Below, piece by piece: positions 14,716 through 27,957 of a DNA stretch of 64,000 nucleotides. Each line of letters starts with the position of its first letter. Position 1 is the first letter of the stretch. Below the pieces are notes generated by a model. That model saw nothing but the letters and a program-made list of their open reading frames with translations. It did not search any database and was not told the origin of the DNA. Location of the stretch: NCBI RefSeq assembly GCF_964340395.1, contig NC_135570.1:4887822-4951821 (forward strand). Reading direction: 5' to 3'. A program made the translations under genes and the position numbers. This DNA is from Glandiceps talaboti (lineage: Eukaryota > Hemichordata > Enteropneusta > Spengelidae).

Positions 14716-16274
14716 TTCAATTAACAGGTGCAATTTCTGTTGATCGTCTGTTTCGTAATTAGGTTATAACTTTGTCAAAATTGATGAGGTTACAGTCTAT
14801 AGATGTGTGGTTATTACACCCAATTTTGTCCGTCTTAAACATTATCGGTTCGTCTAAACTTTCGACCTTAAATTCATGGACCGCGGCTGTTAATCATTCC
14901 ATGATCAACTTATCATATCATGGCGGATTGTTTCACACTCATTCTGGATTATTTGTTCATTTACCCGACCACTTGATTGTGTTGTTTGTAGACTTAGTTT
15001 GGTTGCTGAGGAGTATATTATTTATGTCGTTCACATTTATTGTCTATAAGATTTGCTGTGTGATTAATAGGTTGGTTGTCCTGAGAGTGCTAGGTGGTTG
15101 TCCGAGAACATAATTTGCATCTTCTGTTTTAAGGTTGGTGCCAGATTGCTTGAAACTTTTACTGTCGTCTGGCTGACATATTTTGTGTAATTTGTAGACT
15201 GGTTGTCCGATGGCAGCTGGCCTGCTAGTAAAATAGTTGTCCGATAACTACTCTGTGTACTTTGTAGGCTGGTTGTTCCGAGTGGCAGATTGCTAGTGTC
15301 ATTAGTAAGTTGGCTCAGTGGAGGAGTACTAAACTGACAGGTGAGTGACAAGCGTTGATATATGACAATAAGTTGTCAACGAGGTGGATGAATATTGATG
15401 GCGATGAATCGGTAGACCAGGGACATGATCATCATGGTTTGTTAGTCGGCTCCTACGGCAAATTAATGTACACTGAATATATCACATCAAATACAGCACT
15501 GGCTGACTAGTCGGCAGATTGATTGAATGATGATGTGCCATACAGCGTCCGTACATTGTACTCTCCTGTAATGCTTTCTGTGTATACTTTCTATCATATT
15601 GGGGTCACTAAAATATTGTACTTCTTCGAGGTCCCTAGCCTTGAGTTAGTGTTGGATCCCCCAACCCCAATCCACTCGTCTCAAAGGCAGAACAATGAAC
15701 ACCATCGATATCGTCATGGTGACCTCCCTAAGCCTGTTGCACACTCATCCAGGAATTAAGAGCAAACGGATCCCCTCCCCACCATTCCATTTATTAGTAG
15801 ATTTGTATGGTTTACACTAAGCTACGGTCAAGTAATGTTCCTGCAAAGCTGTGTCACATTAAACTCTGAATGTTCATTTCACATGTAGAAATTGATTGAT
15901 ACAAGCATTGAATGAACGTTTATATGATAGTGTACAGTGCTATGATCAAGGCATTCATTCAGCAAGGCACTTCCGTTTACAACTGTTACAACAACTACCC
16001 TTCCCCCAACATCTCGCTTCGTCTAACCTAAATTGGAGGGTGTACCTTCAATATTTAGACGAATGAAATGAGTTCGTTAAAACAGTTTATCTTTTTAAAG
16101 TTCCACTTGTTTTATAATGCTGTTTTTTGTGTGTATTTTTAAAACATTTCTTTCTGTTTATTCGTATCTATGTGATGTTGTGAGCCTTGTCGCGTTCTTT
16201 TTCTTCCCCGAAATAGAGTTAATAACAAATGATAATAAAGTTGATAAAGTCACACACAACAAAATGTGAATGTG
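14716..16274. other. No recognisable gene; weak repeats at 15040-15300
   Basis: A 113-codon plus-strand frame at 14772-15113 has no recognised domain. At 15180-15290 the phrase TTTGTAG.CTGGTTGT recurs, part of a decayed tandem repeat. Confidence 0.4.
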
Positions 16275-16364
16275 AATACATACATACATACATACATACA
16301 TACATACATACATACATACATACATACATACATACATACATACATACATACATACATACATACA
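16275..16364. repeat. (ATAC)n microsatellite
   Basis: About 22 uninterrupted units. Confidence 0.95.
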
Positions 16365-17362
16365 TCTTCAAGTTCGCATGTTGAGTTAATTTCGTTATCA
16401 TTAAGTGTATGTCGGATAATCAATTTATTAAGTCTAGAGTTTTCAAGATATTAAACTTATGGTCCTCAAGTGATTTCAACTTGAAAACGTGGATGCAAAG
16501 TTAGACCTCTGTTTTCGTTTGGCACATTTTGCCTACAATTTTTAGAAGCATCTGCTGTCAAGGGGTGAGCTGACATCTTTTGAAATGAAATATTGAATAT
16601 ACGTCAACGCAAATCTCAACGTAGCATATGACGAACAGTGACAGTGCATGTCAAACTACGCGCCTCCTCCTCAGTGCACACAACACGCGAGGTCATACGG
16701 TGAGGTCAAATGATCTACTTTGCTACAAAATCAAATCTTTTCTGAGTCCAATTTCTGTCATAACATAACAAGCTCTCCCTGGCGTACTCTTTAATCGAGG
16801 TCACGGGGTTAAATTCACCAAGACTATCTCTAGATCGTGGATGACTACCGATGATGAGCGAGGGGAATTTGAAGCTTTGCAATATTTTTCAAGCACACTG
16901 AACTTTGATTTTTTGTCAGTTTTGGTACTGATTCAATTTACAATACAATCAAAGTTGCATATTATTTTTTATTGGTATATGGTTTGTATCACAGCATGTT
17001 CCGCATCCGAACAACTGCATTAATTAGTTCATTTTGTTTTGACAATATCATGACTTAACTAGGTTAGCTAAGATCAATTGGGTAGCCAAGGATCAAAAGT
17101 TTTATTTTCTACTATTATTGTATTATCATAGTGCTCAGCTGTAAATAACGATTTGGTTCATTTAGACGACCCGTCTGTTGGTATATGAAATATCTTGCTC
17201 AACATATCTAAGATCGGGTTGGAGTTTGGTTAAATTCTTTGATTGGATGAGCATTGTCCTGGGTTTAGCGTTTGAATATAATGTAAGTTGAGTATTTAAT
17301 AACAAAAAACTAATTTCAATAAACCCCCATCTGACTACATTGACTAGGCTTGATGTATCACC
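16365..17362. other. No recognisable gene
   Basis: AT-rich; nothing supported. Confidence 0.5.
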
Positions 17363-19708
17363 AGTCTACTCTGCTATACTATAAGTGTACTCTAGTCTAC
17401 TCTGCTATACTATAAGTGTACTCTAGTCTACTCTGCTATACTATAAGTGTACTCTAGTCTACTCTGCTATACTATAAGTGTACTCTAGTCTACTCTGCTA
17501 TACTGTAAGTGTACTCTAGTCTACTCTGCTATACTATAAGTGTACTCTAGTCTACTCTGCTATACTATAAGTGTACTCTAGTCTACTCTGCTATACTATA
17601 AGTGTACTCTAGTCTACTCTGCTATACTATAAGTGTACTCTAGTCTACTCTGCTATACTATAAGTGTACTCTAGTCTACTCTGCTATACTATAAGTGTAC
17701 TCTAGTCTACTCTAGTCTACTCTGTTATACTATAAGTGTACTCTAATCTATTCTACTATACTATAAGTGTACTCTAGTCTACTCTGCTATACTATAAGTG
17801 TACTCTAGTCTACTCTGCTATGCTATAAGTGTATTCTAGTCTATTCTGCTATACTATAAGTGTACTCTAGTCTATTCTGCTATACTATAAGTGTACTCTA
17901 GTCTACTCTGCTATACTATAAGTGTACTCTAGTCTACTCTGCTATACTATAAGTGTACTCTAGTCTACTCTGCTGTACTATAAGTGTACTCTAGTCTACT
18001 CTGTCAAACTATAAGTATACTCTAGTCTACTCTGCTATACTATAAGTGTACTCTAGTCTACTCTGCTATACTATAAGTGTACTCTAGTCTACTCTGCTAT
18101 ACTATAAGTGTACTCTAGTCTACTCTGCTATACTATAAGTGTACTCTAGTCTATTCTGCTATACTATAAGTGTACTCTAGTCTACTCTGCTATACTATAA
18201 GTGTACTCTAGTCTACTCTGCTATACTATAAGTGTACTCTAGTCTATTCTGCTATACTATAAGTGTACTCTAGTCTACTCTGATATACTATAAGTGTACT
18301 CTAGTCTACTCTGCTGTACTATAAGTGTACTCTAGTCTACTCTGTCATACTATAAGTATACTCTAGTCTACTCTGCTATACTATAAGTGTACCCTAGTCT
18401 ACTCTGCTATACTCTAGTCTACTCTGATATACTAGAAGTGTACTCTAGTCTACTCTGTTATACTATACGTGTACTCTAGTCTACTCTGCTATACTGTAAG
18501 TGTACTATAGTCTACTCGGCTATACTATAAGTGTACTCTAGTCTACTCTGCTATACTCTAGTCTACTCTGATATACTAGAAGTGTACTCTAGTCTACTCT
18601 AGTTTTCTCTGCTTTACTATAAGTGTACTCTAGTCTACTCTGCTATACTATAAGTGTACTCTAGTCTACTCTGCTATACTATAAGTGTACTCTAGTCTAC
18701 TCTGCTATACTATAAGTGTACTCTAGTCTACTCTGCTATACTATAAGTGTACTCTAGTCTACTCTGCTATACTATAAGTGTACTCTAGTCTACTCTAGTC
18801 TACTCTGTTATACTATAAGTGTACTCTAATCTATTCTACTATACTATAAGTGTACTCTAGTCTACTCTGCTATACTATAAGTGTACTCTAGTCTACTCTG
18901 CTATGCTATAAGTGTATTCTAGTCTATTCTGCTATACTATAAGTGTACTCTAGTCTATTCTGCTATACTATAAGTGTACTCTAGTCTACTCTGCTATACT
19001 ATAAGTGTACTCTAGTCTACTCTGCTATACTATAAGTGTACTCTAGTCTACTCTGCTGTACTATAAGTGTACTCTAGTCTACTCTGTCAAACTATAAGTA
19101 TACTCTAGTCTACTCTGCTATACTATAAGTGTACTCTAGTCTACTCTGCTATACTATAAGTGTACTCTAGTCTATTCTGCTATACTATAAGTGTACTCTA
19201 GTCTACTCTGCTATACTATAAGTGTACTCTAGTCTACTCTGCTATACTATAAGTGTACTCTAGTCTACTCTGCTGTACTATAAGTGTACTCTAGTCTACT
19301 CTGTCATACTATAAGTATACTCTAGTCTACTCTGCTATACTATAAGTGTACCCTAGTCTACTCTGCTATACTCTAGTCTACTCTGATATACTAGAAGTGT
19401 ACTCTAGTCTACTCTGTTATACTATACGTGTACTCTAGTCTACTCTGCTATACTGTAAGTGTACTATAGTCTACTCGGCTATACTATAAGTGTACTCTAG
19501 TCTACTCTGCTATACTCTAGTCTACTCTGATATACTAGAAGTGTACTCTAGTCTACTCTAGTTTTCTCTGCTTTACTATAAGTGTACTCTAGTCTACTCT
19601 GCTATACTCTAGTTTACTCTGCTATACTATAAGTGTACTCTAGTCTACTCTAGTCTACTCTACTCTACTCTACTCTACTCTACTTTACTCTACTCTACTC
19701 TACTCTAT
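17363..19708. repeat. 31-bp satellite array with higher-order duplication
   Basis: About 75 copies of a 31-bp unit (ACTATAAGTGTACTCTAGTC plus TACTCTGCTAT), degenerating to CTCTA pentamers after about 19650. Variant units recur in the same order at a fixed offset: TCTGTTATAC at 17721/18804 and CTGTCAAACT at 18001/19084 (offset 1083), then TCTGTCATAC at 18341/19300 and AGTTTTCTCT at 18601/19560 (offset 959). The 124-bp change equals four units. The unit length is not a multiple of three and contains stops, so it is non-coding. Confidence 0.97.
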
Positions 19709-20507
19709 CCATAACCCACCTCTAACACGATAACATCATTGCCTTTAGTCCACTTTGATCTCCTTTGAACTCGGTACCTCTTGTTTACCTTCAGCCATAC
19801 TGTAATTTTACACTTTGTAATCTTCAAGCTCTCAAAAACACATTAATCTGCAACTCTCTGTACAATAGGATTCCACAAATTACAACACATCTATCACACG
19901 ATCATCTTTTATCGTCTACATTCACATCTAACCACTGAATTCATCTAACATTTCACTACTTTAACGAGATCTACAAGAAGAAAAAAGCACGAAAAATCTT
20001 TGATTTACTGGCAAAAGTTATGCAGCATTTTCTGGACCACTGGTGGTACGTGATCTGCTTAGCAAATAACCGTTTCAGCAAATCATATTTTCAAAATAAA
20101 ATCAAATAGAAAATTCAATTGGAATCAATTTCAGGACCTTCGACCATTCGACTTCGAGTGCATATCTTGTTTGAGTTTGAATCATTGTAATCAAAGCAGT
20201 GTCATAGCAAACGTCAAGTTACTCGGATTACGTCAGAAAATTTTGACGTATGAAGTCAACCTCTGGCAATTGTTGAAATCCAATATTCACGACGACTGCT
20301 CTTGTTGAAAATTAAGATCAAATCGTAGTAATCTATGAATCAAACACGCGAACAGACTAACAAACAAAATGCAATTATTATGTTTGTAACTAAATAATCA
20401 GAGAAGGCAAAAATGACTCTAAGAATCGGAGGCATGGGTCGATAAAATCCATATTCAAAAATAAAACATGTATCGATCCGTGAAATATGTATGATGCTAA
20501 GTTAACT
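19709..20507. other. No recognisable gene
   Basis: AT-rich; nothing supported. Confidence 0.5.
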
Positions 20508-20812
20508 GCATCTAGGAAGACCGGTCCTTATTTGGCAATGCTATGTGAGCTGTATTCTTCTGAAGAGGACCAGTCTTTATTTGGCAATGGTAAGTTAGCT
20601 GTACTAAGGAGGACGTGCTTTTATTTGGCAATTCTATAGCTATACCTAGGAGGACCAGTCCTTATTTGGCAATGTTAAGTTAACTGTACTAAGGAGTACC
20701 AGTCCTTATTTGGCAAGGCTAAGTTAGCTGTACCGAGGAGTACCAGTCCTTATTTGGCAAGGCTAAGTTAGCTGTACCGAGGAGGACCAGTCTTTATTTG
20801 GCATGGCCATGT
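20508..20812. repeat. 44-bp minisatellite, about 7 diverged copies
   Basis: Units of the form GAGGACCAGTCCTTATTTGG followed by CAAKGCTAAGTTAGCTGTAC, diverged at the left and near-identical at the right end. Confidence 0.85.
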
Positions 20813-20913
20813 TATTCGTACCTCAAATCAGACCCTATTAAGCAAAGTTCAGGGGCTCAACAAATTATGTTGAACCCCAAAACTGTAAACTCCAACAGAA
20901 ACCAGTTAGCCTG

Positions 20914-21043
20914 AAACAATAGGCTAGGTCAACAATAGGCTAGGTCAACAATAGGCTAGGTCAACAATAGGCTAGGTCAACAATAGGCTAGGTCAACAAT
21001 AGGCTAGGTCAACAATAGGCAGGGTCAACAATAGGCTGGGTAA
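20914..21043. repeat. 16-bp minisatellite, about 8 copies
   Basis: AACAATAGGCTAGGTC repeated head to tail with changes in the last two copies. Confidence 0.95.
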
Positions 21044-21045
21044 AA

Positions 21046-21300
21046 TTGTTACATTTTAATCTTTTAAAGGGTGCGAGACACCTAAAGTTAGGTCATCCAA
21101 AGAAAATGTAGCAATGTTGGTAAGATATCTGTTGCGTCAGACGCTGAAATGTAGCAATGTTTATAGTAAGATATTTATTGGGCTAAACGATAGTAGTGTC
21201 AGATCGACACTGAAATGTGAAATGTTTCAGTGAGATGTGTGCCGACGAACGCTCTGTTTCAGGTAAACTGGCTTCGATTGTATAGTGCATTTTCATACCG
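21046..21300 (+). repeat. Dispersed repeat with ACATTTTA/TAAAATGT-type inverted core
   Basis: Contains TTGTTACATTTTAATC, then two TGTAGCAATGTT blocks, then TTTCAGGTAAACTGGCTTC. The same blocks in the same order occur at 31105-31300, and related pieces at 30408-30492, 39828-40050, 22250-22312 and 57950-57970. Two adjoining minus-strand frames here (21183-21576) show no recognised domain. Confidence 0.65.
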
Positions 21301-22355
21301 GCAGTAAAATCTATAAATACTTTGATGACCACCCATACGCTTGTGTTATGGACACCGATTACTACATTGTCCGATGCTGCTTGCATGTTTGTCGGTATCT
21401 AGATTTCCTACCGGCATTCCACACTCAGGTGTGCTAATTGTATAGGATTTTGAAATTTTCCTGAAGTAAGTCGCGGTATTCTTTGAAATTGACGATTGTC
21501 TTGTCACCAGAGGTATACGAAATCTCAACATCCTGTTAGAGGCTTTGATGTATATATCCTTACGGGACTCCATCAAGCAGAATAAAACTTTTATTGTTGT
21601 ATGTGTGAATCATTTATGATATAAATAAACCCCAGAAGTTATAAACTCTTACCATGTTTTGTCGTATTTCTATTATGTAAGACGACCACCTACGTTTGTC
21701 CTCAAGACTTCCGAAATTACAAAACTATAAACACTTCTACACCTTTAACATAGCCTGGCGCGACAAAAACATCGCTAGATTTTCTGTGCATACGCACCCT
21801 GGGCCTCAATTAGAAGTCAACCTCTGTTGACCCTGATGTATTGACCTGTGTTGACCTTGATGTATTGACCAATAGAAATCTTCCTAGCTTATTTGCTTCA
21901 ATTTTCTGTTTCATGAAGAAACTGTCTTATTTAAAGAGCAGCTGGAGAACGACTTAGGCTGTACCCAATCTGACGTGCTAGTAACGCATATTGCATTTCT
22001 AACTATTGCAAGTGACAGTTTTGATGTTGTCAATAATCAAACCAACCAATGCCAATGGCATTGGCTGATTTCTAAGTCGGTTACAGTTGATGAGAGAGAT
22101 CTCCATTGATAAGTTAGTTCCGCCTAAACGTATCACTGAAGATCTCTCTTATCGAACTCAAATCTAAACAAGATTAAATAATTTTTTTTTTGTCAAGACA
22201 GAGGGCAAAATATAGTGATATTAAGAGTTTTTGTACCGTGACTCAGACGTTACAATGTAGTTAAGTTAGTAAAATTTGTGTTAATCGCAGACGATAAAAT
22301 GTAGCTATTTACTAAGGGTGATTTAATCGCCCCATGCGACGTTCTGGTTCATGTA
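21301..22355. other. No recognisable gene; small palindromes
   Basis: A two-copy 33-bp repeat (TGTTGACCYTGATGTATTGA) lies at 21825-21872. A near-perfect palindrome around CCAATGCCAATGGCATTGG lies at 22046-22064, and a 10-bp stem AGAGAGATCT/AGATCTCTCT at about 22093-22151. Confidence 0.5.
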
Positions 22356-22838
<483 letters not shown>

Positions 22839-24691
22839 CCATTACTCCCTCCCTCCCTCCATCCATCCACAAATTATTGCGATTGACAATACAGCTGCAG
22901 TTGTTGACTACTATCTGGCTGTAAATTAGTGTAGACGCTTTAGTACTGATTGATAGTATAGTGGTACATGTACGTGTACGTGTTCGTGTAGGTATACGTA
23001 TATACATGCACGTACAGTAGACAGCGATAAGTAAACACAAATGCTGAAGCATCACGTCGCCTCGGAGGAACAAAAATTGCAATAAGTGACAACAATGACC
23101 ACAAAGACGGAATTCTTGCATGTCAGAATATTCAAAACTGAATGAAGGCGCATCGAGTGATCACATTGAGAACTGCAGCAAACGAAGAGTCGTACAATTG
23201 TGTTAAGCTAGGTGCTGTTCAATAGCCGTGTTTGCTATGCTATCAAATGCTGGAGAGAAAACGCTCGTGACTCGTGCATTACTCCATTCACAACCAATAT
23301 ATAGAAAACGAATAGTGCTTTTGTTCGACGAAACCAAATCACAATTTAATTCAATTACTCGCCGCTATTTTATCGGTGAATAAAACATTTGCAAGCCATG
23401 AAAACACGTAAACCAATCTCCCCGCTTATAAAACTCACATTTCAAAATTTTATGCGTTTGCCACTTTCATATTAAGACCACAAATTAAATTATTTAATTT
23501 ATGTAATTCGATATAGATGCTGTATCTGTTTTCGTTTCCACTCAGGTGACAGCTCTCGCTGCAAAGAAATCTGCCTTTCGTGAGCTTTCCTCCGGATAAA
23601 TTGAGTTAATTTAGCGTTTGTCGAACTTATGCTGCTGACTTAGAGTACAGATGTCTTGGAGATTTTATTGCATTTCAAATATAAATGAATAAGTTGTGCT
23701 GCTGTGCCCACGTTTCGTGTCCTCAAAGACGGCATAACAAAGAAGTCATTAAACACGACCAAAATTTCATAAACTTGGCGTAATTTCATGACCAATGCGC
23801 CGGAAAGGCATAACAGTACACTATTTCTAACGGCGATGTAATCATATAAACTTACCACTATCATTTTTCCGCGATCAAACCATCTGATAACTACATTTCT
23901 ATCATCAAGAAGAGATGACAGATCCATATACAACAGAAATCTTTAGTTTCAAGGAAAACTTGCAATGACGTAAAACTTACACTTCTGTCATTAAAATGTG
24001 TGGGGTTTAAAACATTAAAAATGTGTGGGGTTTAAAACATCAAAGGCTCTATATATAGTGCCTGCAAGTACAAGTTTTTGTTGCTGGTATAGTGCAACCA
24101 AAATTAAGCAGACGACAGTTCGATATTTCTATTAAAAAAAACGTCAGGCGTTTTTCAAGTTTTTGGACTGAGCGGACAGTTATATATATTACAAAGGTTT
24201 TACAAATACGACGGATGTCACGTCCTCGAGTCCATTATACAAAATATATAACTTAAAAGATCTGATCAAACGTTTATGAAAAATCATTTTGACAATATGC
24301 TCTTTCAATAAACTTTATGGAAAGCACTTAAAAGCCTTCAGCTGATTTATTGTTCCTTTTTGTGTCATCGTTACCAATAATAATAATATTTTTGAAAGAA
24401 CCGCATCAACAAAGTGACATCGTGGACATGCTCTATTGTCGTAAAATTGATAAATTGTTTAAGTCAAGGACATAAAGATGGCTAGCCAAATATTATTTTT
24501 TCATTGTAGGTTATATTCTGTATGCCATTTTGTGTTTTTGGATATGCATTGTTTGTCTAAAAGAATACAAACTTTTGATTTGAATGGTACGTTGTTGTCA
24601 TAAATCAACCCCACCATATCCCTCCCACCTCATCCATACCTCCAGACAGCATCATCCACCATCAAACCATATATCCTCAATCCATTCACCC
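22839..24691. other. No recognisable gene
   Basis: AT-rich. A 23-bp direct duplication (GTGTGGGGTTTAAAACAT) lies at about 23998-24041. A 97-codon minus frame at 23640-23933 has no recognised motif. Confidence 0.5.
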
Positions 24692-24822
24692 CACACATAC
24701 ATACATACACACATACATACATACATACATACATACATACATACATACATACATACATACATACATACATACATACATACATACATACATACATACATAC
24801 ATACATACATACATACATAAAT

Positions 24823-24877
<55 letters not shown>

Positions 24878-24916
24878 CACACACACATACATACATACAT
24901 ACATACATACATACAT

Positions 24917-24951
<35 letters not shown>

Positions 24952-24999
24952 TACATACATACATACATACATACATACATACATACATACATACATACA
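24692..24999. repeat. Compound ATAC-GCAC-AC microsatellite
   Basis: Alternating blocks of ATAC, GCAC, AC, ATAC, AC and ATAC. A similarly ordered composite occurs at 57297-57472. Confidence 0.97.
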
Positions 25000-25075
25000 A
25001 CCCCTCCTTTCATCAAAGAAACAATCAACCCAACCATCCATTCCATTATCTATTTATCTACTTATCTACCTATTT

Positions 25076-25078
25076 GCC

Positions 25079-25163
<85 letters not shown>

Positions 25164-25166
25164 GCC
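25076..25166. repeat. (CTGT)n microsatellite
   Basis: About 22 units, 76 bp after the preceding compound array. Confidence 0.95.
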
Positions 25167-26865
25167 TGTGAAATCATTCGTATAATTTTGTCGTCAGAAT
25201 TTGAGATAATTAGGCATCATGGTGTTTATATCCGTTGTGTCGTTGTTAATATGTAAACTAGACATGTATCGCTTCGTCAGGATTCGATGGATTAACACAG
25301 GAAATGTTGGTCACCTCACTGATTCAGCTTCATGGATCGTTTCTGGGCTTTCCTTATCTCGGATTATTAAATAATTGATTCTTCCTACGGTTACGTATTA
25401 CTAGTATGATATAATACATCCTGCAAAACCGTGCTGATCAGGTTCGGAATCTACGACACCGTATATAGTTGTCCATTATTGCGCTAAAGTATAGAATGTT
25501 ACGTTCCTGCGAACTCTAACATTCAGGATTGATTTTTACAGTCAACATTAGTTCTACTAAATTAGCATTTTTTTCTCGCATGGGAGAAAGATATACTCAG
25601 GTAATACATTTTGCATGCAAATATGCCAAATGCATATGTCAGTTCTTTCGCGAACCATCATTTTCGTTTGACTACACGCATGTAGTTTTGCCGCCCCATG
25701 AAATACAATGCCGAGCGTTTACGTATTAATAATGAAATCAAGCGCAATTCATGACACATACTAGCGTCAACGTGTTTGACTATGAATTATGAAAGTGCTT
25801 GACGGATTAATGAGTTGGACAAGTATTGTTTGCAATCAGTGTACCGTTCATACAGTGTTATAGATGAATATACTAAAACTTACTAAGCTGGGGGATTCAT
25901 GTTGGATTTGTGGCTTTTGGACCTAGTAGCTGACAAGCATTATTCCTTAAACTTACACAATATTTTCTCACTAGTATCCAGATTAAAATTTAAGTGTGAA
26001 AAAAATTGTCTGGTTGAGCTGTATAAAAAGTTGGTTCAGACGAAAATAAATGCCCCTACTTAATCTGTATGGCTTGATTGATAACTTAAAGGTAAATCTA
26101 ATACGAAAACCTGGGATTGAAACCTAGGCATGTAAGAAAAAATATATATCAGCTAAAGACAGTTTTTCTAATATTATGGATATGATCATGGCATAATCAT
26201 TTTAGCATTTTAGTTTTTCGGTCCTACATCTTATTTCACACGTTTTTTTTTCTTTTTCAATTTCAACCTTTATTGACAAGTCGGCTATTTAAAGTTGCAA
26301 TATGGTATTTATTTTATATTTTTTAAGTAATGTTAAAACAGCTTTTAATATTATGTCTTTCTTTTTTAAAAATAGAGCAAGTCCGTGTTAACTTGATAAA
26401 TTTGCAAAAAAAAACCTACAAGTGTGTAAGAACGGTTTGTTATTGTACGTACAGGAAGTGGTTAATAAATAAGTGGGTGAACACAAGTAATCACTACGTC
26501 ACACCCAGACTGCGCATGCGTATGTTGCTTTCTTGTATATTGAAACATATATATTGTATAGTGTTATTATTTGTATTTAGTTGCTGGCATCATGTTGTAT
26601 CAACGAACGAGCCCTTGTTATGTAAAATGATGACAGTTTTGAAAAATACTTTGAAAACGTCTGTTTCAGATTAATGCGATTAGTGATTCAACAGACAACT
26701 ATGTTGCTCTGTGATCATTGTTACAGGAACCAGATACCGTCGTGTAAAGGCAATGTAGGAACATACAATCATTGCTAGTGATCGTTACCATTTCTTGATA
26801 AAACATGTTTTAAGAGAGGGAAATTTAGCAATGAAAAGTCACTTTATGAACAAGTCGCTTTGAAC
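25167..26865. other. No recognisable gene
   Basis: AT-rich; a 114-codon plus frame at 26330-26674 lacks any recognisable domain. Confidence 0.5.
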
Positions 26866-27160
26866 TACATTTAAGTTCTTCCCCAAAGTCTGTCACATGA
26901 AAGCTTGTCCCTGTAGTCGCCTTTACAAGTTTGACAATTGAAGGCTCCCCATCTTGTTTGCACGGAAATCGACAGTTTTATTTTTAATATTCGGCGGCCA
27001 TATTGGATTCTTATTTTTATGTCATCTTGACATTTATTTTTTGTTTAAAAATCACTTTGACCCCCTTTATCCCTTGACTTTTGACTGGGAATGGGTTCAG
27101 CTTTCTTGAAGAAAGTAATAGTAAAACTATAGGCGATTTTTAAATTCCGAAGTGCGTACG
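26866..27160 (+). repeat. Dispersed repeat family, copy 1
   Basis: Shares an ordered set of blocks with 32440-32770: CCAAAGTYTGYCACATGAA, CGGCCATATTGGATTC, GAATGGGTT and TTTCTT-AA--AGTA. It is diverged, non-coding, in the same orientation. Confidence 0.6.
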
Positions 27161-27818
27161 ACGTTTATTCTTTCATACATATCTAAAGCATCAGAAGCAT
27201 GTTTCACCTGGTTGTGAAGAATATTACTGCATCTTCCCATTTTACTCAAAAGTATCTTTTTCAAACCTAGCACTCAATTCTAACTCCTATTCTTCTATTT
27301 ACGAGCCCTTAATCTATTTATGATTACCATATATATAATATAAATCCACTCCCTAAGTTATATCCATTTATCGAATTTATAGAAACCACCTTGTATACAA
27401 TTTCACTCGAAAGCATTCACCAAATGGGCCATATTGTATTAACATTCCATTAATTAAATCTTTTTCCGTTTTGGTTATTAGTTGTGACTTTCTTGCCGTA
27501 TTGTAGGTTTGCTGGAGCGTGGAATGCATTACTTCTCATTCAATTCACTTGGTGGTGTTAAAGAATTCCGACCGTTTGTCGGATACCTGTAACATATGTA
27601 AAGATATGTTACAACGAATTAAGTTTACAGCTGAATTTGCTTTTCACTCGTATGGAAAGCCAATCACAATATATTTATTGAACCCGTCTTGTACATAAAT
27701 ATTTCAGCACTTAAAAAACATACGTATGCTTTGAAAATGCACTCAAAATACAAATAATGGAAATTTCCTAATACGTGCATGTCCTACTTGTTCTGTGATT
27801 GTTTGCGATAAGTGCGCG

Positions 27819-27957
<139 letters not shown>

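Noticed and set aside
14772-15113. 113-codon hydrophobic frame as a gene
   Set aside because: No recognised family, no splice or promoter context, and it overlaps decayed repeats.
17363-19708. CRISPR array
   Set aside because: Units are contiguous with no unique spacers, in a eukaryotic context; this is a tandem satellite.
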